A DNA stretch of 64,000 nucleotides, taken from Streptomyces sp. NRRL S-118. Its GTDB lineage: Bacteria; Actinomycetota; Actinomycetes; Streptomycetales; Streptomycetaceae. The notes under the pieces are model-generated. The model made no database searches, was not told the DNA's origin, and saw only the letters and a program-made list of their open reading frames with translations. How positions within the stretch are numbered: the stretch's first letter is position 1; each line of letters starts with the position of its first letter. The stretch spans positions 3,609 through 67,608 of the forward strand of contig NZ_KL591023.1 of the NCBI RefSeq assembly GCF_000716335.1. Reading direction: 5' to 3'. Position numbers and translations under genes: made by a program. Shown here piece by piece: positions 52,160 to 59,140 of this stretch.

Positions 52160-53022
52160 GCCACTGCTCCTTCGAGTTCGAGGCGGCGGGCCGCGGCCTC
52201 CACGGACGCGGGCAGCGGCCTGCGCGCCCGCAGCGCGGCCGGCAGCCGTGCGAGCAGCTCGCGCAGCGCAGCCCGCGCCTCCGGGTCCTGCCGCGCCTCG
52301 GCGGCCAGGGTGCCCGTGTGCCGCAGCGCGACGGACAGCGGGCGCCGCAGCCACGCGGTCAGCACGGCGTTGCGCCGCTGCCGCGCCGGCCGCCCGGCCC
52401 GTACCCCGCCCGTCGGACGGTGCACCGCCACCACGTCCGGGACGTGGCACACGCCCCAGCCCCGCGCCGCCAGGTCGTACGCCAGGCAGGTCTCCTCACC
52501 GCCGAAGAACAGCACCGGGTGGTAGCCGCCCGCCTCCAGGTACGCGGCGCGCCGCGCGACCGCCGCGCAGGCCAGGAAGCCGAGCACCTGGGGCCCGGGC
52601 AGATCGGGCGTCCGGCCGAGCGGGGAACGTGCCAGCAGGCCGTTCAGCGGGTCCGGCGCGCCGTCGGCGCCCACGCTGATCCGGGCGGCGATCAGCCCGA
52701 GCCGCTCGTGCCGGTCCAGCAGCTCCGCGGCGCGCTCCAGCGACCCCGGCTCCCACCAGGAGTCGTCGTCGCTGAACGCCACGTACGGGGTGCGGGCGCG
52801 GCGTACCCCCAGGGTGCGGCCCACGGCGCCGAGGTTGCGACCCGGGGTGAGCAGGGTGACCCGCGGGTGGCGGCCGCGGACCGCGTCGGCGGTGCCGTCC
52901 GAGGAGGCGTTGTCGACCACGATCACCGGGGGCCGCTCGGGCAGCTCCGCCAGCCGGTCCAGGGTGCGCAGCAACTGGTCACGCCGGTCACGGGTGATCA
53001 CGACGACGCTGATGCGGCTCAC
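52156..53022 (-). CDS. GT2 family glycosyltransferase, tandem paralogue B
   Basis: A 288-residue GT-A enzyme with [56 protein letters not shown] in parts, and [14 protein letters not shown] (metal-binding DDD). The acceptor-side half has VLFFGGEETCLAYDLAARGWGVCHV and a C-terminal basic helix. It is coupled upstream to a GT9 gene and downstream to paralogue A, both through GTGA. The DNA of the first third is almost the same as in paralogue A, so duplication or gene conversion was recent. Confidence 0.93.
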   Translation of the reverse strand: MSRISVVVITRDRRDQLLRTLDRLAELPERPPVIVVDNASSDGTADAVRGRHPRVTLLTPGRNLGAVGRTLGVRRARTPYVAFSDDDSWWEPGSLERAAELLDRHERLGLIAARISVGADGAPDPLNGLLARSPLGRTPDLPGPQVLGFLACAAVARRAAYLEAGGYHPVLFFGGEETCLAYDLAARGWGVCHVPDVVAVHRPTGGVRAGRPARQRRNAVLTAWLRRPLSVALRHTGTLAAEARQDPEARAALRELLARLPAALRARRPLPASVEAAARRLELEGAVA

Positions 53023-53972
53023 GGGCGGGACACCTCCGGGTGGTCGGACAGGGCCTTGAGGACGTCGGCCGGCCGGATGCGCAGCAACCGCGGGTCGGGC
53101 TCCTGCCCGTGCGGATCCCCGGGCGGGCCGGGAGACCACAGGGCCACGTGCCGCGTGCCCTCGGGCGGCCCCCACCACCGGGGAGGCACCGGGCCGAAGA
53201 GGGTCACGGAAGGGGTCCCGTACGCCACGGCCAGATGGGCGATGCCGGTGTCACCGCTGACCACGGCCGCGGCGCCCGCGACGAGCGCGGCGAGCGGCTC
53301 GTACGGCAGCCCGCCGGCGTGGACGCCGAGCCGCGGGTGCCGGGCCGCGCCGGCGATCCGGCCCAGCAGGGCGTCCTCGCCGGGGCCGCCGGTCAGGGCC
53401 ACCCGGTGGCCGCGGCCCAGCAGCTCGCGCACGACCGCCGCGTACCGGTCGGCGGGCCAGCGGCGGGCGGGGGAGTTCGCACCGGGGTGGACGACGACCG
53501 CGCCCGGCGCGGGGGAGGGGGCCGCGGGCGGCGGCAGCCGCAGGTCGCCCGGGTCGGCCGGGATGCCGTACCACTCCAGCAGGCGGCACCAGCGGGCGCG
53601 CTCGTGCTCGTCCGCCGTCCACTCGGGTCCGGCGATCTCGGGCGTCCCGGGGTGGGCGAACGCCAGCAGCCGCCCGGGGCGCGTCCGCTGCAGCAGCCGG
53701 TGGCTGGACGGCCCCTTGCCGTGCAGGTCGACGGCCACCTCCGGCGGTGGCCCGGTCCAGGCGAGGCGGACCGGTACGGCCCTGCCGGGCGCCGACGCGG
53801 GCAGCAGCCGGTCGACCGCCCCCGACGCGGCGGCGGGGGCGGCCAGTTCCGCGGGCGCGGCGAGCACCGTCTCGTGCCCCGGGAACGCGCGGCGCAGCGC
53901 CCGCAGAGCGGGCACGCCCGCCAGCAGATCGCCGAGTCCGAGCGCCCGGAGCACGAGCACCCGGGGCTTCAC
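53019..53972 (-). CDS. GT9 (heptosyltransferase-family) glycosyltransferase
   Basis: A 317-residue GT-B enzyme of family 9, the family of LPS heptosyltransferases. VLVLRALGLGDLLAGVPALRALRRAFPGHE is the N-terminal signature; VAVDLHGKGPSSHRLL, VVVHPGANSPARRWPADRYAAVV and VSGDTGIAHLAVAYGTPSVTLFGPVPP form the donor-binding C-terminal domain, with the GDTGxxHLA motif. It most probably uses the ADP-heptose made by GmhA, HldE and GmhB. The GTG start follows a 385-base leader region of degenerate repeats. Confidence 0.93.
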   Translation of the reverse strand: MKPRVLVLRALGLGDLLAGVPALRALRRAFPGHETVLAAPAELAAPAAASGAVDRLLPASAPGRAVPVRLAWTGPPPEVAVDLHGKGPSSHRLLQRTRPGRLLAFAHPGTPEIAGPEWTADEHERARWCRLLEWYGIPADPGDLRLPPPAAPSPAPGAVVVHPGANSPARRWPADRYAAVVRELLGRGHRVALTGGPGEDALLGRIAGAARHPRLGVHAGGLPYEPLAALVAGAAAVVSGDTGIAHLAVAYGTPSVTLFGPVPPRWWGPPEGTRHVALWSPGPPGDPHGQEPDPRLLRIRPADVLKALSDHPEVSRP

Positions 53973-54357
53973 GCGGCGGCCCCGGGCCGGGTCCGCACCG
54001 TCCTGGCTGCCGCCGGGCGACGCGCGGCACGCACGCTCGCCGTGGTGCCGCCGGTCGCCCATGGCCTCTCTGTGCGGCGAAGGCCCCGTCCCCGGCCCGG
54101 GTCGTGTCCGCAACGTCCGGTCCGCCCGGCGACGCCCGGCAGACGCGCCCGCCGCGTTGCCGTCGCCCGCCGCCGCTCCGCCGTGCGGCCGCGCGCACCG
54201 GACGCCGCCGGCTCCGCCCCGCGGGCGGACGACACTCCTTCGCGGACACTCCCCGGTGACGGCACGCACCGGACTCCGCCGGCCCCGACCCGTGAGCAAG
54301 CGGCGCTCCTTCGCGCGCACATCCCGGGGCGGTGGCCCCGGCTCGCGGCTCCCGGAC
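53973..54357. other. 385-base gap between the two GT9 genes
   Basis: No coding region with normal features is present; open frames are arginine-rich and lack start signals. Much of it consists of imperfect direct repeats (see the separate repeat entry), which suggests a decayed segment or unstable repeat array between otherwise overlapping genes. A promoter for the downstream GT9-GT2-GT2-YbdK part may lie here, but no hexamers are convincing. Confidence 0.55.
54192..54324. repeat. two imperfect direct repeats of about 60 bases
   Basis: One copy (54192-54252) and a second (54262-54324) share cores such as CGCACCGGAC, CCGCCGG and CTCCTTCGCG in the same order, at a period of about 70 bases. A further, weaker pair (CCGCCGGGCGACGC near 54013 and CCGCCCGGCGACGC near 54123) lies on the left. 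Confidence 0.5.
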
Positions 54358-55368
54358 TCATGCGTCCGCCTCCAGCAACTTCTCCACGGCGGCCACCACG
54401 TCCTCGGCCGTCACCTCGTTCAGGCACGGGTGCCCGGGCACGGGGCACTCCCGCGCCCTGCTGTCCGCGCACGGCGCCCGCTGGTCGCCCAGCAGCACGT
54501 GCGGCACGCCGTACGGGCCCCAGCGCTCCGCGGGCACCACCGGCGAGAAGAGCGAGACGACCGGCGTACCGACGGCCGCCGCCAGGTGCGCCGGCCCGGT
54601 GTTGCCGGTGACCACCGCGCCCGCCGCCGCCAGCACCGCCGCGAGCTGCGACGGCTGCGTCCGGCCGCCGAGGTCCACGGCGTGCCGGCCCGCGACCGTC
54701 CCGGTCAGCTCCCGCTCCCCGGGGCCGCCGGTGACGATCACGCGGTGCCCGGCGGCCGCCAGCAGCCGTACCGCGTGGGCGCACCGGGCGGGACTCCACC
54801 GGCGGGCGGCGACGCTCGCGCCCGGGTGCACCACCACGTACGGCCCCGGCCCGGTCAGCTCCGGCGCGCCGCCCGCCGCGTACCGCACCCGCAGCCGCCC
54901 GTCGTCGCCCGGCGGCCGCGGGAAGCCCGCCGCCTCCGCCAGGTCCAGCGCCGCCTCGGCCTCATGGGCGTGCGGGGCCCGCCGGTGCCGTACGTCCAGC
55001 AGGGAACCGGGGAAGTCGACGCTGTCGGCCGCGAGACGCCGCACCCCCGCCATGCGCAGCAGCAGCGCGGCCGGCAGCGGGCTCTGGTGGAACGACGTCA
55101 GGATCAGCGCGGTGTCGACGCCGGCCGCGGCGATCCGGTTCACCACGCGGTCGATGTCCGGGCGGACCGCCGGTGGCGGGTCGAAGCCCACCCACGGCGC
55201 GTCCCACATCAGCACCTCGTCCACGCCCGGGAGCATCCGCGCGGCGGGTGCGCCCCGCGGACCGCACAGCATCGCCACCCGGTCGGCCCGGTGCGCGACC
55301 GCCCGCACCGCCGGCCCGGCCAGCACCACGTCACCGAAGCTGTCCAGCCGGACGACCAGCGCTCTCAT
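54358..55368 (-). CDS. GT9 (heptosyltransferase-family) glycosyltransferase, second copy
   Basis: A 336-residue GT9 enzyme: RALVVRLDSFGDVVLAGPAVRAVA is the N-terminal signature, VVVHPGASVAARRWSPARC and VTGNTGPAHLAAAVGTPVVSLFSPVVPAERWGP the C-terminal donor site. The C-terminus has three cysteines (CADSRARECPVPGHPCLNEV), a segment also found in RfaF-like heptosyltransferases. It is coupled to gmhB upstream (ATGA). Two GT9 enzymes suggest at least two heptose additions or one heptose plus another sugar. Confidence 0.93.
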   Translation of the reverse strand: MRALVVRLDSFGDVVLAGPAVRAVAHRADRVAMLCGPRGAPAARMLPGVDEVLMWDAPWVGFDPPPAVRPDIDRVVNRIAAAGVDTALILTSFHQSPLPAALLLRMAGVRRLAADSVDFPGSLLDVRHRRAPHAHEAEAALDLAEAAGFPRPPGDDGRLRVRYAAGGAPELTGPGPYVVVHPGASVAARRWSPARCAHAVRLLAAAGHRVIVTGGPGERELTGTVAGRHAVDLGGRTQPSQLAAVLAAAGAVVTGNTGPAHLAAAVGTPVVSLFSPVVPAERWGPYGVPHVLLGDQRAPCADSRARECPVPGHPCLNEVTAEDVVAAVEKLLEADA

Positions 55369-56009
55369 GACCGCCTCCTCGCACCGCCCGGGCCGGTCGT
55401 GCCGCCGGTGCCGGCGGGGCTGCCGCCCGGGCCCTCCCTGTCGTCCACGCGGTCTCCACCGGGCGGCGCACCGCCCGGTCGGCGGTCCAGCACGAGGCGC
55501 ACCGCGCCGAGCAGGTCCGGGCACACGCAGGGCGCGGCCGCCACCTCCCCGGGCAGCGTCCGCGCCGTCGGCACCAGCACCCCCGCGGCACCCGCCGCCC
55601 GCGCCGCCTCCATGTCCGCGCCGATGTCGCCGATCACCACGCACGCGTCGGGCGCCACACCCAGCCGCCGGGCCGCTTCGAGCACCAGGCCGGGCGCCGG
55701 CTTGCGGCACCCGCAGCGGTCCTCCGGCACGTGCGGGCAGTGCACCCAGGTGTCCAGCGGGCCGAGCAGCGCGTCGATCCGCGCGTTCACGTCCCGTACG
55801 GCGGCCTCGGTCAGCAGCCCGCGGCCGATGCCCGACTGGTTGGACACCACCCCGGCCGGAATCCCGTGCGCCCGCAGCAGCCGCAGTGCCTCCCGCGCTC
55901 CCGGCATCGGCCGCACCCGCTCCGGATCGCCGTTGTACGGGACGTCCACCACGAGCGTGTCGTCCCGGTCGAAGAGCACGGCCGCCGGCGGGGACACCGG
56001 GCGGTTCAC
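55365..56009 (-). CDS. gmhB: D-glycero-D-manno-heptose-1,7-bisphosphate phosphatase-like HAD enzyme
   Basis: A 214-residue HAD phosphatase of the HisB/GmhB type that would remove the 7-phosphate before adenylylation. The nucleophile motif is FDRDDTL (DxD), motif II is VVSNQSGIGRG, and the zinc-binding loop CPHVPEDRCGCRKPAPG (about 106-122) is diagnostic of GmhB. The last motif is GDIGADMEAARAAG. In the usual DRDGTL the third motif residue is Gly, here Asp. A disordered Gly-rich tail ends it. GTGA and ATGA couplings join it to the GT2 and GT9 genes. Confidence 0.93.
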   Translation of the reverse strand: MNRPVSPPAAVLFDRDDTLVVDVPYNGDPERVRPMPGAREALRLLRAHGIPAGVVSNQSGIGRGLLTEAAVRDVNARIDALLGPLDTWVHCPHVPEDRCGCRKPAPGLVLEAARRLGVAPDACVVIGDIGADMEAARAAGAAGVLVPTARTLPGEVAAAPCVCPDLLGAVRLVLDRRPGGAPPGGDRVDDREGPGGSPAGTGGTTGPGGARRRS

Positions 56010-57007
56010 AGCGTGCCGTCCCAGCTCCCGGCCCCCCGGTGGCGCAGCTCGCCGCCCAGCCGGTGCCAGGTCGCGACCGCGGGGACGATCGCGCTGGTCA
56101 CGGTCATCGTCAGGATCTCGTCCAGCGTGCGCGGCCCCGGCGCGATGCGGGCCCGCGCGAACTCCGCCGTCCCCAGCACCCAGCCCGCTCCGGCCAGCGC
56201 CGCCGCCCCGCGGCGCCCGGCCGCCGCGAGGACCAGCGCGCCGAGCCCCGCCGCGGTGATCGCCGCGTGCCGGCGGATCCGCCCGCGGGGCGCCGACGCC
56301 CGCTCCCACCAGTCCCGCCCGTGCAGCCGGGCCATGAGCGCGTCGTCGGCGTTGCCCTTCTGGACCCGCACCGACACCCACCGGTCGGCGGGTCGCACGG
56401 GGTGCTCCGTGCGCCGCTCGCCGCGGCGGATCAGCCAGCCCGCGTCGATGATCCGCAGCGCCAGGTCCGCGTCCTCGCGGAAGGCGCGCGGGAACCGCTC
56501 GTCGAAGCCGCCGACGGCCTTGAGCACCTCGGTGCGGTACGCCATGTCGGCGGTCGCCCACTGCGCGTCGCGCAGGCCCGCGGTGTTGCGCTCCCAGTCG
56601 GTGGGGCGGCGGTCGGCGGGCAGCGGCACCTCCAGGACGCCCTGCACGCCACCCGTGTCGGGGGACGCCTCCGCGAGGTCGCGGGCGAGTTGCTCGCGCC
56701 AGTACGCGCTCACCCGGACGTCGTCGTCGAGCATGACCGTCCAGGGCTCGTCCACCACCCGCACCCCGGTGTTGCGCGCGGCGGCGGGACCGCGCCCGCC
56801 GCTGCGCAGCACGACGGTACGGTCGGCGAGCGGTCCCAGCGTGCCGACCGGCAGCTCCGGACCCGGCGGGCCGGGCCGGTCGTCGACGAGCACGATCCGG
56901 CTCGGTTCGGGCCCCTCGCTGGCGGCCAGCGCGGCGAGGCAGATGGCGAGGCAGGGCCGCCCGACGGTGGGGACGACCACGGCGTACGAGGCGAGCGGGG
57001 GGATCAT
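56006..57007 (-). CDS. GT2 family glycosyltransferase with C-terminal hydrophobic segment
   Basis: A 333-residue GT-A enzyme and the first gene of the long glycan operon. YAVVVPTVGRPCLAICLAAL and IVLVDDRPGP form the donor site, MLDDDVRVSAYWREQ the metal-binding DDD, and KAVGGFDERFPRAFREDADLALRIIDAG the acceptor-side ED motif. A hydrophobic Ala/Gly stretch (about 250-275) may anchor it to the membrane. ATG start; a possible promoter lies in the 102-base gap upstream (an AT-rich CTTAAAGT segment). Confidence 0.93.
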   Translation of the reverse strand: MIPPLASYAVVVPTVGRPCLAICLAALAASEGPEPSRIVLVDDRPGPPGPELPVGTLGPLADRTVVLRSGGRGPAAARNTGVRVVDEPWTVMLDDDVRVSAYWREQLARDLAEASPDTGGVQGVLEVPLPADRRPTDWERNTAGLRDAQWATADMAYRTEVLKAVGGFDERFPRAFREDADLALRIIDAGWLIRRGERRTEHPVRPADRWVSVRVQKGNADDALMARLHGRDWWERASAPRGRIRRHAAITAAGLGALVLAAAGRRGAAALAGAGWVLGTAEFARARIAPGPRTLDEILTMTVTSAIVPAVATWHRLGGELRHRGAGSWDGTL

Positions 57008-57109
57008 GCGTCAGCGCCTCCAGTTCCGGGAGATGGGCTCCGCAACGGTGCGCGGAATGTCCACCTTTCCTCACTTTAAGCACACCTGCGCGGGTCCGCA
57101 GGGCTCGCC

Positions 57110-59140
57110 TCAGCCGCTCAGGTACCGCTCCATCCAGTCCGCGGCCGTGCGCCGGAACAACCGCCGGCTGTCCGCCCTGCGGAACTGGTGACCCTCCTCG
57201 CGCAGCACCATCAGCTCCGCGGTCAGCCCCCGCTCCCGCGCGGCCCGCACGAACTGCTCCGACTCGCCCGGCGGCACGTTGGTGTCGTGCTCCCCGTGCA
57301 CCGCCAGCACCGGCACGCGCAGGGCGTCGATGCGGTTCATGGGGGACAGCGACCGCAGCAGCTCCCGGTCGCGCTCGGGGTGGCCGTACTTGTGCGCCGC
57401 CGACTCCGCGAGCCACGGCTCCGTCCCGGCGAAGAAGGTCGCGAAGTCGGACATGCCGCACACCGCGACGCCCGTGCGGAACAGCTCCGGGTGCCACACC
57501 AGCGACGCCAGCGTCAGATAGCCGCCGTACGACCAGCCCATGACGGCCAGCCGCCGCGGGTCGGCGCGCCCCGACAGCACCGCGTGCGCCGCGCAGGCCG
57601 CGACGTCCTCGATCGCCTCGAACCGGCCCGTACCGAGGTCCGCGTCGACGAACGAGCGCCCGTAGCCGGAGGAGCCGCGCACGTCCGGCGCGAAGACGTC
57701 CAGGCCGCGGCCCAGCAGCTCGTGGTAGAGCGGCTCGAACGCCGGCCGCTCCTGCTCCTCGGGACCGCCGTGCAGGTGCAGCACGCACGGCGCGGGCTCC
57801 GCGGCGCCCCGCCCGGGTGCGCGGTAGTACCAGCCGCCCAGCTGCAGCCCGTCCCGCGCGACCACCCGCTCCGGCACCGGGCGCACGGGCGGCCGCCCCG
57901 GCGGGACGGCGTCCTCGTCCCGGGACGACCACGGCGTGCGCACCGGCGGGCCGCCCGCGGCGGACCACCACACACCGGGCCGCCGCTGCGAGCCGGAGAG
58001 CGCGAGCACCATCCCGGCGGGCCCGCCGCGGGTGATCCGGGTGACCACCTCGTGCGGCAGCTCCACGGGCCGCGGCTCCCCGCCCGCCTCCAGGTCCAGC
58101 GCCTCGAGTTCGCTCGCGCCGCGCACGTTCCACGCCAGCGCCGCCGTGCGGCCGTCCGCCAGGAAGGCCAGCAGCTCCAGGTCGCGGTCCGGCCGCTCGG
58201 CGACGACCGAGAGGTCCTTCTGCTCGCCGCCCGCGTCCAGGCCGACCGCGAGCAGCGCGGCGAATTCGCGCTCGTGGTCGCTGCGCAGCCACACCGTGCG
58301 CCCGTCCGCCGAGAACCGCCCGATCCACGGGTCGGCGTCGGCCACCCGCAGCACACAGCCCGGCCGCAGGTCGTACGTGCGCAGCACCACCGCCTCGCGG
58401 CGGCCGCGCGGCCCCCGGCGCAGCAGCGCGAGCCGCCCGTCGGCGCTGAGGTCGCACACCCGCAGCGTCGCCGCTCCCGTCTCGGTGGCCAGCAGCACCG
58501 GCGAGCCCGGCGCGTCGGGGTCGACCAGGTACGCGGACAGCCGGTCCCGGGTGCCGCGCCGGTGCCCCACGTCGCCGAGCGCCGCGCCGCCCAGCAGCGT
58601 GGCGTGCCCGTCCCGCTCCGCCCAGCCGTCGGGCAGGCCGGCCAGTCCGGGCTCCGGGTCGCGGTAGGAGGACGGCGGCTCGGCGACGGTCACCGCCACG
58701 GCGGAACCGTCCCGGGCCCAGCAGCCCAGGTACGCCGAGCTGCCCGCTTCGGCGCCCGCGACCACCCGGCGCCCACTGCCGTCCGGGCGCACGCACAGCA
58801 CCCTGCTGTGCTCACCGCCGCCCGGATTGACGGTGTAGGCGATCCAGCGGCCGTCCGGCGACCAGGCCACCTCCGTCACGGGCTCCGGATCCGCGTCCAG
58901 CAGGTGCACCTCCGCGCCCCCGGCCGCGGGCCCCGTCCACAGCTGCGGCACGCCGCCGCGGTCGCAGATGAACGCCACCTGCTCCCCGGTCGGGTCCGCC
59001 GACGGGTACCAGCACCCGTGGGAGACCAGCGGCTGGGGCGTGTCCAGCGGCCCCGCCGCGCCGGCGAGCGCGACGGGGACGGGGCCGGCGGCGGCCGAGG
59101 CCGCGTCGATGGTCAGCTGATGCCGTGCGTCTGCAGCCAT
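57110..59140 (-). CDS. S9 (prolyl oligopeptidase) family peptidase
   Basis: A 676-residue serine peptidase/esterase. The N-terminal part (about 20-390) is a beta-propeller built of WD40-like strands (for example SPDGRWIAYTVN and SADGRTVWLRS). The C-terminal alpha/beta hydrolase (about 420-670) has GWSYGGYL with the nucleophilic Ser, VHGEHDTNVPP with the Asp, and EEGHQF with the His. The propeller should restrict substrates to small peptides or amide conjugates. The ATG lies inside the asnB-like gene with a 28-base overlap, so the two products are coupled. No signal peptide is seen, so it should be cytoplasmic. Confidence 0.9.
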   Translation of the reverse strand: MAADARHQLTIDAASAAAGPVPVALAGAAGPLDTPQPLVSHGCWYPSADPTGEQVAFICDRGGVPQLWTGPAAGGAEVHLLDADPEPVTEVAWSPDGRWIAYTVNPGGGEHSRVLCVRPDGSGRRVVAGAEAGSSAYLGCWARDGSAVAVTVAEPPSSYRDPEPGLAGLPDGWAERDGHATLLGGAALGDVGHRRGTRDRLSAYLVDPDAPGSPVLLATETGAATLRVCDLSADGRLALLRRGPRGRREAVVLRTYDLRPGCVLRVADADPWIGRFSADGRTVWLRSDHEREFAALLAVGLDAGGEQKDLSVVAERPDRDLELLAFLADGRTAALAWNVRGASELEALDLEAGGEPRPVELPHEVVTRITRGGPAGMVLALSGSQRRPGVWWSAAGGPPVRTPWSSRDEDAVPPGRPPVRPVPERVVARDGLQLGGWYYRAPGRGAAEPAPCVLHLHGGPEEQERPAFEPLYHELLGRGLDVFAPDVRGSSGYGRSFVDADLGTGRFEAIEDVAACAAHAVLSGRADPRRLAVMGWSYGGYLTLASLVWHPELFRTGVAVCGMSDFATFFAGTEPWLAESAAHKYGHPERDRELLRSLSPMNRIDALRVPVLAVHGEHDTNVPPGESEQFVRAARERGLTAELMVLREEGHQFRRADSRRLFRRTAADWMERYLSG

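Noticed and set aside
42804..57007. Genuine LPS core operon, implying a Gram-negative host
   Set aside because: No lipid A, Kdo or O-antigen ligase genes occur, and all flanking genes are actinomycete in type and codon use.
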